A stretch of 64,000 nt of DNA from a bacterium (GCA_022825065.1 JAJDYR010000029.1:1-64000); one strand, 5' to 3'; positions 26,197 through 36,516 are shown, counted from the first letter of the stretch. Notes: generated by a model from the sequence alone, not told the origin. Made by a program: numbers and translations.

Positions 26197-27072
26197 CTAG
26201 TGATCCTTGCCCTCATACACTTCCACCACGCGCGCGCAGTCATCCTCCGCCCAGCCTGCCTCTTGCGCACGCCGGAACATCGCCAGTCCAGCTTCCGCTA
26301 AAGTCGCATCAAATCCTTTTTCTCTCGCGAGGTCAACGCAGAGGCCGAGATCTTTCACGTATATGCTCAAGGAACCGTGAGGGGTGAAATCACGCGAGAG
26401 AATCTTTTCTCCCTTCAAGTCCAGGAGAACTCCTGCTGCTGCCCCCGAGCGCAGACAGGACATGATCGTATCGTGCGACAAACCCGAACGCTCGCCCAGG
26501 AGCAGGCCCTCTGTCAGCAGGGCGACGCCCGCGTTCACGATCAAGTTCGTCACCAGCTTCATGGAGCAACCCGTCCCGTTGGGCCCTGTATGGAGGACGC
26601 TTTTGGCCAGCGGTTCGATGATGGGCTTGATGCGCTCGAAAATTTCCTTCTTCCCGCCCACCATGTACGCCAGCGTCCTCGACTCCACGTGCGGCACCGT
26701 CCCCGAGACGGGAGCATCGACCATCTCCACGTTTCTGGCTTCGAGCTTCCTCGCCAGCCCTGCCGACCAGGTCGGGTTCATCGTGCTCATCTCGACAAGA
26801 ATGAGACCTTCCTTCCCCGCAGCGGCGACCCCTTCCGGCCCGATGGTGTTCATCTCGATGTGCTCGGGCTTGAGCAGCATGGTGAAAACCACGTCCGAAC
26901 GCTCGGCGACTTCTTTTGCATTCGCGCAGGGCGTACCGCCTGCTTGCCTCAACTGTTCCATACGATCAGGGTCGACGTCGAAACCCGACACTTCGTGACC
27001 ATCCGCCAAAAGGTTTCGGGTCAGAGGCGTTCCCATCTTGCCAAGACCGATGAATCCGAGTTTCTCACTCAT
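26197..27072 (-). CDS. NAD(P)-dependent 3-hydroxyacid dehydrogenase (HIBADH/GLYR family)
   Basis: 291 residues. Rossmann motif GFIGLGKMGTPLTRNLL at residues 6-22, then the family substrate segment VDAPVSGTVPHVESRTLAYMVGG and the catalytic Lys in SMKLVTNLIVNAG. C-terminal all-helical domain as in 3-hydroxyisobutyrate and tartronate-semialdehyde reductases. It acts in the cytosol on a beta-hydroxyacid or semialdehyde. The tartronate-semialdehyde branch would connect to glyoxylate/oxalate metabolism, but the sequence alone cannot choose. Paired with the LVIVD gene. Confidence 0.9.
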   Translation of the reverse strand: MSEKLGFIGLGKMGTPLTRNLLADGHEVSGFDVDPDRMEQLRQAGGTPCANAKEVAERSDVVFTMLLKPEHIEMNTIGPEGVAAAGKEGLILVEMSTMNPTWSAGLARKLEARNVEMVDAPVSGTVPHVESRTLAYMVGGKKEIFERIKPIIEPLAKSVLHTGPNGTGCSMKLVTNLIVNAGVALLTEGLLLGERSGLSHDTIMSCLRSGAAAGVLLDLKGEKILSRDFTPHGSLSIYVKDLGLCVDLAREKGFDATLAEAGLAMFRRAQEAGWAEDDCARVVEVYEGKDH

Positions 27073-27222
27073 TCTTCACCTCTCCTTACGATGCGAGCGG
27101 ATTAAATTGGATTTCGTGAAATCGTTTCACTTCACCCTCGGTTAGGGCGTAGAATACACGAGCGTTGAAATGATTACCGCATCATTCGCCTTTCGTCGGA
27201 GAATCCACCGGAGAGGAGAACC

Positions 27223-28299
27223 ATGCCGGCCACTCCCCTGCTCGCCCTGCATCAGGCGGCAAACGCCGAGTTCATTGAAGAAACGGGATGGCAAATCCCG
27301 GCATCGTATGGAGACGCGGTAGCCGAGCATCTCGCGTGCCGGGAAAGCGCCATCCTGGTCGACTTATCGCACAGGGGCTTCCTGCGCTTCAGCGGTCCTG
27401 ACACCGAGGAATTTCTCCACCGGATGCTCTCCAACCGCGTGAAAGAACTCAAACCCGGAGAGGGTGCGTACAACACGTTTCTTACACGGCAGGGAAAGTT
27501 TATCTCCGATCTGTATATGTACAAATCTGAAACATTCGTCGTCGCCTCGGTGGCTCCTGGAATGGCGGATACGCTCGCCGAGGAGATCGACAAGTTCATC
27601 ATCATGGATCAGGTGGAAGTGGCGAACGAGACGGAAAATTCGTTTTGCTTCGGGTTTTTCGGCCCCGAATCACAGGAGATCATCGCCAAAGCTGGAATGG
27701 GCGAGCCCTCTCCCGAGGAACACGGCCATATGACTTCGGGCAACATCATGATAGCGCGAGAACTATGGACGGGAGAAAACGGCTATCTGCTCGTGGGGCA
27801 TCGCGAGAACGCGGATTCCGTTTGGCGCGCATTGTCGGATGCAGGAGCAAATCCGGCGGGCATCGCGGCATTCGAATCGCTCACTTTGGAGGCCGGTGTG
27901 CCCTTGTTCGGCAAGGACATGACTTCGGCCGTCAATCCCATGCAGGCGGGGCTCGAGGAAAAGGCGATCGACTTCGAGAAGGGTTGCTACATCGGGCAGG
28001 AAGTCATCGCCAAGATCAAGTATCTCGGCCAGGTGAACCGCGGGCTCATGGGGCTTAAGGTCAGCGGAGATATCACGCCCGGGCCGGGAGCCGCCGTCCA
28101 TTCCGATGAGAAAAACATCGGTTCCATCACCCGCGCTGCGTATTGCCCGACGGTCGACGCGGTCCTGGCTTTTTCCTATCTCCCGCGCGCCCAGATGGAG
28201 CCTGGCACCGAGGTAAGAGTCGCTTGCCGGGGCGGCGATGCGAAAGCGACGGTCGAGAGCCTGCCCATTTACCGCAATGACAGCGAAGCCATCGAATAA
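27223..28299 (+). CDS. YgfZ/GcvT-like folate-binding protein
   Basis: 358 residues. The GcvT fold is evident from LVDLSHRGFLRFSGPDTEEFL near the start, and the YgfZ signature KGCYIGQEVIAKIKYLG near residue 250. The usual KGCYxGQExxxR pattern has Lys instead of the final Arg. YgfZ helps tetrahydrofolate-dependent repair or maturation of Fe-S proteins; GcvT proper is the aminomethyltransferase of the glycine-cleavage system. No gcvH or gcvP is nearby, so the YgfZ or stand-alone aminomethyltransferase-like role is preferred. Divergent from the dehydrogenase gene. Confidence 0.87.
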   Translation: MPATPLLALHQAANAEFIEETGWQIPASYGDAVAEHLACRESAILVDLSHRGFLRFSGPDTEEFLHRMLSNRVKELKPGEGAYNTFLTRQGKFISDLYMYKSETFVVASVAPGMADTLAEEIDKFIIMDQVEVANETENSFCFGFFGPESQEIIAKAGMGEPSPEEHGHMTSGNIMIARELWTGENGYLLVGHRENADSVWRALSDAGANPAGIAAFESLTLEAGVPLFGKDMTSAVNPMQAGLEEKAIDFEKGCYIGQEVIAKIKYLGQVNRGLMGLKVSGDITPGPGAAVHSDEKNIGSITRAAYCPTVDAVLAFSYLPRAQMEPGTEVRVACRGGDAKATVESLPIYRNDSEAIE

Positions 28300-28374
28300 A
28301 ACAAGAGGCGGATACGCGATAAAATCCAAGGAAATCCGGGTGGCGGATAAGGTGAAAACGACCCCGGTTTGCTT

Positions 28375-28403
28375 TTGACTTCTTCTACTCTGCGAGGCAT
28401 ATT
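28375..28403 (+). promoter_or_regulatory. candidate sigma70 promoter for pckA
   Basis: TTGACT and CATATT are separated by 17 bases, about 110 bases upstream of the pckA start codon. The leader to the start has no recognised structure. Confidence 0.4.
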
Positions 28404-28515
28404 GCGGCCTTCTTTGGGCGGATTCGTACGCGATTCGCAAGACAATTCAGAAAAATGCTCTTCATGCGAGCGGAACGGTTGCACTGAAATTTCGATTCCC
28501 GGGAGGAAGCAACAC

Positions 28516-30150
28516 ATGGCACAAGCCAAGGAGGGAGGAAAAGGAGCCTCCTCACGTGCGAACATCGGAACGGAAAAGACTTTCGGCCTCGACAAACTGG
28601 GCCTTAAAAATATCGGAACGGTCTACCGGAATCTTCCCATCGCCGAATTGAACGAAATGGCGGTCGCGCGGGGCGAAGGGTACCTCGCCACCAATGGCGC
28701 GCTCGTTGTCCATACGGGCAAATTCTCGGGCCGCTCGCCCAAGGACAAGTTCACCGTAGACCAGGAGCCTTCCAGCGAGAAGATCTGGTGGGGACCCATC
28801 AACCAGAAGATATCGACCGAAAACTGGGAAAACATCTTTCAGAAAATCGCCAGCTATGCCCAGAAACGCGATCTTTTCATCTTCGACGGTTTCGTGGGCA
28901 ACGACCCGAGATATAAACTCCCCGTGCGGGTGATTTCCGAACTTGCCTGGCATTCGATGTTCTGCCAAACGCTGCTCGTCCGGCCCAAGCCCGGTGAACT
29001 CGACAATCACACAAACCCCTTCACGGTCATCGACATGGGCAGGTTCCTGGGAGCAGGCCCGGCCGAGGGACTCCGGCAGGAGAATTTTACGCTGGTGAAC
29101 TTCGAGAAGAACATGGGGCTCATCGGCGGCTCTGAATACGCAGGGGAGATGAAGAAATCCGCTTTTTTCATCATGAATTACCTGCTTCCGCAACAAGGCG
29201 TTTTCCCGATGCACTGTTCGGCGAACATGGGCCACGACGGGGATACGGCTCTTTTCTTCGGCCTATCCGGCACAGGCAAGACCACACTGTCCGCCGATGA
29301 GAACCGAAAGCTTATCGGCGACGACGAGCACGGCTGGTCGGATTCGGGCATCTTCAATTTCGAGGGCGGGTGTTACGCGAAAACCATCAATCTGACGAGG
29401 GAGGAAGAACCCCAGATTTGGGATGCGATACGCTTCGGCTCCGTTCTCGAAAACGTCATCGTCGACCACGACACGCGGGAGATCGACTATGACGACATGT
29501 CGATAACCGAAAACACGCGAGCCACCTACCCCACGCATTTCATCGACAACTGCGTGCTCTCGGGCATGGGCGGGCATCCGAAGAACATCTTCTTCCTCAC
29601 CTGCGACGCTTTCGGCGTCCTGCCTCCCATCAGCAAGCTCACGCCCGAGCAGGCCGCCTACCATTTCCTCTCGGGCTATACGGCGAAGGTGGCTGGCACC
29701 GAAGCAGGTATCGATGAGCCGATGGCCACGTTCAGCAGTTGTTTCGGCGCGCCTTTTCTGGCCTTGCATCCCGCCGAATACGGCGAGATGCTCAGGGACA
29801 GGCTCAGGAAGCACGAAGCGCAGGTCTGGCTTGTCAACACGGGCTGGATCGGCGGAGCCGCAGGCGAGGTCGACAGGATGCCGCTGCATCATACGCGCGC
29901 GCTTCTGACGGCCGCCCTGACGGGCGAACTGGCCAAAGTTCCCACCCAGGACGTGCCGATATTCGACCTCCACGTTCCGACAAGCTGCCCCGGAGTGCCC
30001 CAGGAATACATGATCCCCAGAAATCTTTGGGCAAGCACCGATAAATACGACGAGAAAATACGTGAGCTCGCGGGAGCGTTCCGGGAGAATTTCGAGCAGT
30101 TCGTGGATCGAGTGACGCCGGACGTCGCGGCGGCAGGCCCGAAACTCTAG
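28516..30150 (+). CDS. pckA: ATP-dependent phosphoenolpyruvate carboxykinase
   Basis: 544 residues from ATG at 28516, preceded by GGGAGGAAGCAACAC; the frame is open further upstream but without family similarity. Motifs: GKFSGRSPKDKF (substrate Arg), the kinase-1a P-loop FGLSGTGKTTLSADENRKLI, the kinase-2 metal site GDDEHGWSDSGIFNFEGGCY, and SVLENVIVD. Length and motifs are those of the ATP-type enzyme (EC 4.1.1.49). It converts oxaloacetate and ATP to PEP, CO2 and ADP, or runs in the fixing direction in some anaerobes. Followed on the same strand by a tautomerase and a nitrilase-family gene. Confidence 0.96.
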   Translation: MAQAKEGGKGASSRANIGTEKTFGLDKLGLKNIGTVYRNLPIAELNEMAVARGEGYLATNGALVVHTGKFSGRSPKDKFTVDQEPSSEKIWWGPINQKISTENWENIFQKIASYAQKRDLFIFDGFVGNDPRYKLPVRVISELAWHSMFCQTLLVRPKPGELDNHTNPFTVIDMGRFLGAGPAEGLRQENFTLVNFEKNMGLIGGSEYAGEMKKSAFFIMNYLLPQQGVFPMHCSANMGHDGDTALFFGLSGTGKTTLSADENRKLIGDDEHGWSDSGIFNFEGGCYAKTINLTREEEPQIWDAIRFGSVLENVIVDHDTREIDYDDMSITENTRATYPTHFIDNCVLSGMGGHPKNIFFLTCDAFGVLPPISKLTPEQAAYHFLSGYTAKVAGTEAGIDEPMATFSSCFGAPFLALHPAEYGEMLRDRLRKHEAQVWLVNTGWIGGAAGEVDRMPLHHTRALLTAALTGELAKVPTQDVPIFDLHVPTSCPGVPQEYMIPRNLWASTDKYDEKIRELAGAFRENFEQFVDRVTPDVAAAGPKL

Positions 30151-30197
30151 GAGTTACGCCTCAGAAATCCACTTCCCATCCAAAAGGAGGTATTCCG

Positions 30198-30383
30198 ATG
30201 CCCGTTGTTCAAGTAAGTCTGCTGGCCGGGAGGTCGAAAGAGCAGAAAAGCGCGATGGCGGATGAGATTACGGAGACGGTCCACAAGCATTCAGGCGCCC
30301 CCAAAGACGTCATCACGGTGATATTCCAGGACGTCGAAACCGATTCCTGGGCGGCGGGCGGAACGCTCTTCGAAGACCGGTAG
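30198..30383 (+). CDS. 4-oxalocrotonate tautomerase family protein
   Basis: 61 residues, the usual size for 4-OT monomers. The start MPVVQVSLLAGRS exposes Pro1, the catalytic base of the family after Met removal, and Arg12 follows in the expected place. AGGAGG precedes the ATG. These hexameric enzymes tautomerise enol/keto 2-oxo acids. It lies between pckA and a nitrilase-family gene, 34 bases before the latter, so probably in one transcript. Substrate unknown. Confidence 0.87.
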   Translation: MPVVQVSLLAGRSKEQKSAMADEITETVHKHSGAPKDVITVIFQDVETDSWAAGGTLFEDR

Positions 30384-30416
30384 CGGCGAGTATCCCTTTT
30401 ACGAGGAGGAAGTGAG

Positions 30417-31274
30417 ATGAGCGCCGACAACTTCAGGCTCGCACTCGTGCAGCCGATGGGGTATCCCCCGCCAGACGATGAAAAAAACGTGGCCGACGCC
30501 GTCCGGTACGTCGAAGACGCAGCCGCGCAGGGGGCAGATTTTGTCGCCTTCCCCGAATCGTATCCGGGTCCCTGGCGGATGCCGGCGACGTTCAACCCCA
30601 CCGAGGCGATGGAGGAAGTGGCCAAGCGCTGCGGGGTTTATGTTCAATACGGAACGCTCGAACCGCTGGACAACGAGAAGAAGACGGCCCACAACCTGCT
30701 GAACCTCGCACGGCCCACAGGCGGTCCCTCGGGACGCTACCGCAGGACCCATCCACCCGGTCCCTGGATCTACACCGGCGGCGGCATCTGGGAATTCCAG
30801 TACGTCGCGGGGAACGAGTACCCCGTTTTCGAGACCCAGTACGGCCAGGTCGGCATGGCGATGTGCAGCGAAGTCTACATGCCGGAAGTGACGCGTGCGC
30901 TCTCGCTGCGCGGGGCGGAAATCATCTTCCTGCCCGCGGGCGTGGACAAGAAGAGGCTGTGGGGCACCTGGCGGAACCTCATCTGGTCGCGCGCTATCGA
31001 AAACCTCGCGGTCGTCATCACCACGCAGAACCTCTTCGACAAGAGCCAGCGCGGCCTGGCGATGGTGGCGACGCCCGAGGAAGTCATTTTCGAGAGCACG
31101 AAGGCCGGCCTGTTCATGGTCGACGTGGATCTGGAGAGAATGCGCGAGCTTCGCGAGCAAAACGACGAAGTGACCTCATCGGGGCAAAACGCGGCCAAGG
31201 CCGGCGTGCTGAGACAATGGCAAAGGCCCGAGTTGTACGACAAGTTTTTCCCCAAAGAAGGCGCAACCAGCTGA
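30417..31274 (+). CDS. carbon-nitrogen hydrolase (nitrilase superfamily) with altered catalytic Lys
   Basis: 285 residues. Glu47 (AFPESYPG) and Cys150 (VGMAMCSEVYMPE) fit the Glu-Lys-Cys triad. At the Lys position (usually YRKTH) the sequence is GRYRRTH with Arg110, a substitution expected to weaken or alter catalysis; codons cgc-agg-acc-cat show no sequence ambiguity. The second Glu region (YTGGGIWEF) looks normal. So it is either a diverged amidase/nitrilase using Arg or an inactive relative. It ends a pckA - tautomerase - hydrolase unit and is followed by a strong terminator. Confidence 0.85.
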   Translation: MSADNFRLALVQPMGYPPPDDEKNVADAVRYVEDAAAQGADFVAFPESYPGPWRMPATFNPTEAMEEVAKRCGVYVQYGTLEPLDNEKKTAHNLLNLARPTGGPSGRYRRTHPPGPWIYTGGGIWEFQYVAGNEYPVFETQYGQVGMAMCSEVYMPEVTRALSLRGAEIIFLPAGVDKKRLWGTWRNLIWSRAIENLAVVITTQNLFDKSQRGLAMVATPEEVIFESTKAGLFMVDVDLERMRELREQNDEVTSSGQNAAKAGVLRQWQRPELYDKFFPKEGATS

Positions 31275-31278
31275 AAGC

Positions 31279-31316
31279 AAAAGCCCCCCCGGGCGTTCCT
31301 CGGGGGGGGGCTTTTC
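31279..31316 (+). terminator. Rho-independent terminator
   Basis: AAAAGCCCCCCC pairs with GGGGGGGGGCTTTT around a loop containing CGTTCC, directly after the hydrolase stop. A strong GC stem ends in a T-run. Confidence 0.9.
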
Positions 31317-31357
31317 AAATACCGGTAAACATTTCCTCCTACGCCTAGAAGATACGG

Positions 31358-31861
31358 ATGTCGAACACCTATTTCTGGCTCCTATACGTACATATACTGG
31401 CGGCCTGTCTGTACGAGGGCGCGCTCGTATTCTTCTGGCTCCTCATGGGGCACCTGAGGCGCAGGCTATCTCCCGAAGAATACGCGGGCGAGATCGTCTC
31501 CATCCTGCGTTTCTACCACCCCTTCGTGCTCATCTGCATGGGCGTGCTCATCATGACGGGCGCGTGGTATCTCACGGGCCTCAAGATGGCGATGGGCCCC
31601 GCATTCGGGAAACTCTTTGTTCCATTGGGACTTAAGCTGCTCACGGTATTCCTGATGATGATGGGGATCAGCTTCCAGTTTTTCGCCGTGGGACTCAGGC
31701 TCACGCGGGGTATGGGTCCCGCCGGAAACGGGCGTCCGATAGGCGATACGACGGAAGAACGCATCAGATTGCTCAAAACGCTCGAGCACGTGAACCTCGG
31801 GAACGCCGTCCTCGCCCTGTTCGCCATCTTCTTCGGTCTTGCGCTGAATAAAGGATTTTAG
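31358..31861 (+). CDS. four-helix membrane protein (CopD-like), unknown function
   Basis: 167 residues with four hydrophobic segments: FWLLYVHILAACLYEGALVF, FVLICMGVLIMTGAWYLT, LGLKLLTVFLMMMGISFQF and VNLGNAVLALFAIFFGLAL. A His in the first helix and a His before the third loop (RFYHP) resemble the heme-binding CopD/DUF2269-type membrane proteins. The 4-TM, about 165-residue size also fits, but the motif is too weak for a firm family call. Separate transcription unit, starting after a terminator. Confidence 0.72.
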   Translation: MSNTYFWLLYVHILAACLYEGALVFFWLLMGHLRRRLSPEEYAGEIVSILRFYHPFVLICMGVLIMTGAWYLTGLKMAMGPAFGKLFVPLGLKLLTVFLMMMGISFQFFAVGLRLTRGMGPAGNGRPIGDTTEERIRLLKTLEHVNLGNAVLALFAIFFGLALNKGF

Positions 31862-32434
31862 ACAGATAGTTACGGAGTATAATTAAAGTAACGCTTCATA
31901 TATTTTTTACGGATGAAATTTCTCGAAATACCCCGTGAATTTATCTAAATTTATCGAAATTTGTCGATATTTTCAGAAATGATGACGGCTCTTCACGGCT
32001 GCGGAGCAAGAGCTCGCCGCCGCGGTGAACGGACGCCCATCGGCAGCGAAAAAGCCGAGCCGCCGGGAGGGCTTCCCCGGCTCCGGAACCTCTCCGGAGG
32101 CGGCCGATGCGCAGCGCGGCATCTCCCGCTCATTTCTGCGATTCCTCATCGACCCCCACCGGGCCACAATGATACGGCTCGCGGAATGCCATCTCCCCGG
32201 CGTTTGCGGGAGCATTGTCATGTCGCCGGAAACAGACATATACTTTGCGTCGACGGCACAGGCCACGGCGAACCCCGTGTCCCCGGGATATGCCGGCATG
32301 GGTTCGAAGTCGCGCATGGCAAGGTCCGACTGAACCCGGCCGCGCAACAGCGGAGGCGCGTACGCGCCGTCCTGACTTCAGGCCGCCTGGTTGCGTCCGC
32401 CACGACTTGACGCGTTCTGCACAGGAGAGCGGCA
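31862..32434. other. gene-free interval
   Basis: No convincing gene. An AT-rich block (31870-31980) carries copy 2 of the 38-base repeat; the rest is GC-rich with frames lacking family resemblance. There is some loose similarity in composition to the 16.6-17.8 kb gap (both place an AT-rich repeat next to sequence with CGGAGCCGGGG or its complement). Confidence 0.5.
31915..31952 (-). repeat. AT-rich 38-base repeat, copy 2
   Basis: Reverse-oriented counterpart of 17424-17461, differing at four of 38 positions; core ACCCCGTGAATTTATC on the plus strand. Confidence 0.6.
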
Positions 32435-33633
<1,199 letters not shown>

Positions 33634-33637
<4 letters not shown>

Positions 33638-33930
33638 TCCGCGTCGAGCTTCCCTACCATCTGCGAACGCTCGCCGGCGCCGACGCCGAGGTGACGCTGA
33701 CGGTGGACGGCGTGGTGACCCTTGGGGGCGTGCTGGATGCGCTCGAAGCCCGCTACCCGATGCTCCGCGGTACGCTCCGCGATCACGATACGGGCCGGCG
33801 GCGGCCGCTGGTGCGCTTCTTCGCCTGCCGGGAGGACGTCACCCACGACCCGCCGGACACGCCGCTGCCCGAGGCCATCGCGTCCGGCGCCGAGCCGTTT
33901 CTCATCGTGGGAGCGATCGCCGGAGGGTAG
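33634..33930 (+). CDS. MoaD/ThiS-like ubiquitin-fold sulfur carrier
   Basis: 98 residues from a GTG overlapping the upstream stop. It has a beta-grasp pattern ([41 protein letters not shown]) and ends ...[10 protein letters not shown], the C-terminal Gly-Gly needed for thiocarboxylate activation. Such proteins donate sulfur for molybdopterin, thiamine, cysteine or siderophore-type syntheses. There is no moaE beside it; its coupling to a BNR propeller suggests a dedicated, not general, sulfur-carrier role. Moco synthesis is known to occur in this cell from moeA and mobA. Confidence 0.85.
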
Positions 33931-33966
33931 GGCCCTGCGAGGAGAGAGGAACCACCCCCCTCTGGA

Positions 33967-34213
33967 GTGGGCTGTTGAAAAGTCATCACATCTCTCTCAT
34001 CCTGAGTAGCGGCGGAGCCGCGTATCGAAGGTCAATCGCGCCCAATGCGGAAGCGATTGCTCCGCACGCCGGGAGGCGCCACCCATCCTTCGATACGGCG
34101 CTTTCGCGCCTACTCAGGATGAGGTTTTGAGGCCACCTGCGCGGTAGGGAAGGAGAACCGCCGCGTAACCCCCAATACCGGCCGCACCAAAACGGGGTTT
34201 TTCGACAACCCCT
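33967..34213 (+). repeat. composite repeat copy C with CATCCTGAGTAG inverted repeat
   Basis: Outer edges: GTGGGCTGTTGAAAAG (33967-33982) and GGGTTTTTCGACAACCCC (34196-34213). Inside are long arms: CTCATCCTGAGTAG ... CGTATCGAAGG on the left and CCTTCGATACG ... CTACTCAGGATGAG on the right, separated by about 60 bases. The inner cargo differs from copies A, B and E, but the outer frame is the same. It fills most of the 33931-34295 gap. Confidence 0.75.
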
Positions 34214-34295
34214 TATCGGTCAGGTTCGTGCCTTCAAAAGATGCGTTTGAATGTATTCGCGCGGTTACGGATTTTCAGAAATGAAAGGAGCCTTC

Positions 34296-35027
34296 ATGGC
34301 TACGGATAACGAGCTCGCCAGCGCGTCGAACAGGCGCCCGGTAGGCGGCGCCGAAGTCGCCCCAAGGCGCTGGGAGGGTTTCGATGGCGTCAGTCTCTCG
34401 GGGGCCAGAGCTTCTCTGGAGCCGGTCGATGCGAATCGCGACGCAGCCGGCATCTTCCTTGCGGCGACCGAGGGCGAAGATACGGATCGGATATTCGATT
34501 ACATGAACGTGGGCCCCTTCTCCACGGAAGGGCAAGTGCATGACCTGCTGGTGGAGCGCCAGGCCTCCCGGGACCCTGTGTTCATCGTCTACCGCGACAA
34601 TGAGACGGGCCGCCTCGGCGGGATGGGCAGCTTCATGGAGATCCGCTCCCATGCCGGGGTTGCCGAAATCGGCCACATCTGGTTCGGCCGCGCCTGGCAG
34701 CGCGACGCCCGGGCAACGGAAGTCCTCTCGCTCAAGATGCGCCACGTCCTCGACACCCTGGGCTACCGCCGCCTGGAGTGGAAGTGCGACGCCCTGAACG
34801 CGGCATCGCGCGCGGCGGCGCTTCGACTGGGCTTCCGCTACGAAGGGATATTCCTGAACCACATGATCGTCAAGGGACGCAGCCGCGACACCGCCTGGTT
34901 CTCCCTCACGCAGGAGGAATGGCCCGCTGTCCGCGATGCCCACGCCTGCTGGCTCGCGCCGGAGAATTTCGACGCCGAAGGCCGCCAGAGATGCGCTCTG
35001 AGCGACCTCACCCGCGCGCTGTGGTGA
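34296..35027 (+). CDS. GNAT family N-acetyltransferase (RimJ/RimL-like)
   Basis: 243 residues from ATG at 34296, preceded by AAAGGAGCCTTC. The acetyl-CoA region is modified but recognisable: EIGHIWFGRAWQRDARATEV, then LEWKCDALNAASRAAALRLGFRYEGIF, the classic RimJ/RimL C-terminal signature (N-x2-S-x3-A-x-LGF). Such enzymes acetylate ribosomal-protein N-termini or small amines. Isolated between two repeat-rich gaps. Substrate unknown. Confidence 0.9.
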   Translation: MATDNELASASNRRPVGGAEVAPRRWEGFDGVSLSGARASLEPVDANRDAAGIFLAATEGEDTDRIFDYMNVGPFSTEGQVHDLLVERQASRDPVFIVYRDNETGRLGGMGSFMEIRSHAGVAEIGHIWFGRAWQRDARATEVLSLKMRHVLDTLGYRRLEWKCDALNAASRAAALRLGFRYEGIFLNHMIVKGRSRDTAWFSLTQEEWPAVRDAHACWLAPENFDAEGRQRCALSDLTRALW

Positions 35028-35047
35028 AAACCCCCGGCGCTCCACCA

Positions 35048-36304
35048 TTACCGTCTGGCTCCAAACGCGGCGGTGAGGTCTAAACGCTCCACTGTCCCGC
35101 CAACATAACCGTGATTTCTTCCATAAAACGACCCCGAAACTGCGCCGGCATCACCGCCGGTCGAATACAGGTAATTGCTTCCGACCCGGATATCATAATC
35201 AAGAGTCCCGTCACCCCACCTCACCCCTCCCCTGCGCGTTGGTTCAGACAAGACGGGAAAAGACCTCAGGTTCGCGAACTTGGCGGTTCCGCACATGGTG
35301 AAAAGAGCTACGCTGACCGTAGCTGTCCCCGCCACCGTCCGCAATTTCGGAGTCAATCCGAGCAACTCCCCGCGCCAGGTCACCACCCTGGTTTTGGACA
35401 ACCCGCTCTCTGCAAGCGGCTTTGATGGTTCAGGTCCCGAAGTAAACGGAACACTGACATTGTTTGCATGGCGCACACCGAAGGAAACAGGGCCAAGAAC
35501 GCCTGTGATATCGGTGCTTTCGTCATTCCATGCGCCCAAATCAAGGGCTGATAACTCTTCCGGTTCCGTATCTTCCGAAAGTTTCGTGTATAGGACTTGC
35601 AGGGCGTCTATATCAATATCCGGCAGGGAGCCGTCAAGACGGAACCATGCGTTCTCCATGATTGAATCCGCAAAGTCCTTTCCCGGATGCCCAGCAAATC
35701 CTAGCCCGTGCAACAGTTCATGCACGAGAACAGAAACAGCTTGCCAATCCGGTCTCCCGCGAAAGACAACAGAACTCATTTCAACCGCAGACGCCCGCAA
35801 ATGTTTCTTTTCCCATCGTCCTTGCAACGCATCATATTTTCGAATTATAGCTTGGTGCGATACCGCCGAAGAACCAGGCCGGTCACTGTTGGGATTTCCT
35901 TTAACAAACTCGATAAAAATTTGCCCGTCCGGGATATCCGGGAGTCCCCCTTTCCAGTCCCACGCTACGCCAGCAGGAGCATCCGGGCCGAGCAGAACGT
36001 GATGCTCGTATGGCAACGCACGATTTACGAGCGCGATTGCGTGCATTGCTATGGCTCTTTCACGCTTACTCATTCCAGCAGCAAGGCGCACACTTGGGGG
36101 CACGGCGAAGCGAACCAAGCCCGGAGGATGGGTAAAACTATAATTTGGCCCGCTTTGCCACGGCCCACCGCTGGCGTGCGTCCACAGATATTCGGCAACC
36201 CGTTCCTTGCTTGGAAGCTCCAAGCCTTTTGATATGGCTGCAACTGCTACTTGAACGCAACCAACCAAAACAATCAGTACGAAAGTTGCGATAAGGCGTT
36301 TCAT
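35048..36304 (-). CDS. lipoprotein with metzincin-like protease motif and TbpB-like C-terminal barrel
   Basis: 418 residues. Signal peptide with lipobox LVGC (Cys16). Residues about 195-215 hold HELLHGLGFAGHPG: HExxH, then Gly, then a third His one residue later than in the canonical HExxHxxGxxH. Downstream SIM in DSIMENAWF could be the Met-turn. The C-terminal ~110 residues end GSFYGRNHGYVGGTVERL...AAFGARR, which matches the closing strands of TbpB-type transferrin-binding/Slam-exported lipoproteins (G-x-FYG-x-EVGG ... FGAxR). The result is an unusual protease plus barrel fusion, probably surface-displayed. The barrel call is by pattern recall. Confidence 0.75.
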   Translation of the reverse strand: MKRLIATFVLIVLVGCVQVAVAAISKGLELPSKERVAEYLWTHASGGPWQSGPNYSFTHPPGLVRFAVPPSVRLAAGMSKRERAIAMHAIALVNRALPYEHHVLLGPDAPAGVAWDWKGGLPDIPDGQIFIEFVKGNPNSDRPGSSAVSHQAIIRKYDALQGRWEKKHLRASAVEMSSVVFRGRPDWQAVSVLVHELLHGLGFAGHPGKDFADSIMENAWFRLDGSLPDIDIDALQVLYTKLSEDTEPEELSALDLGAWNDESTDITGVLGPVSFGVRHANNVSVPFTSGPEPSKPLAESGLSKTRVVTWRGELLGLTPKLRTVAGTATVSVALFTMCGTAKFANLRSFPVLSEPTRRGGVRWGDGTLDYDIRVGSNYLYSTGGDAGAVSGSFYGRNHGYVGGTVERLDLTAAFGARR

Positions 36305-36355
36305 CTTACGCCCCTCCCCTCAGCGAATGCCCGACCCCACTGGCCGGGTCGGTTC

Positions 36356-36459
36356 GCTAAACACACCCTGATTGTATGGGGTTTCCGTCTATTCCCGCGG
36401 GAAAGCGGTCTTGTGTTCCACGGACGGCCCGGATTTGCAGGCCTCAAGGTGTGTTTAGC
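36356..36459. repeat. 104-base element with 12-bp terminal inverted repeats
   Basis: GCTAAACACACC at 36356-36367 and its exact complement GGTGTGTTTAGC at 36448-36459 bound an 80-base centre with no coding content. It lies between the two TbpB-like lipoprotein genes. Confidence 0.65.
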
Positions 36460-36516
36460 ATGATGGAAGCATGTTGCACTCCATTGCCATTTTGCCAAAT
36501 CAATATCACGAACCGC

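Noticed and set aside
31915..31952. AT-rich patch as a replication origin
   Set aside because: No DnaA boxes or neighbouring dnaA/parA genes; better explained as a dispersed repeat.
35700..35740. Canonical matrixin zinc site
   Set aside because: The third His is one residue late (HExxHxxGxxxH); retained as metzincin-like only.
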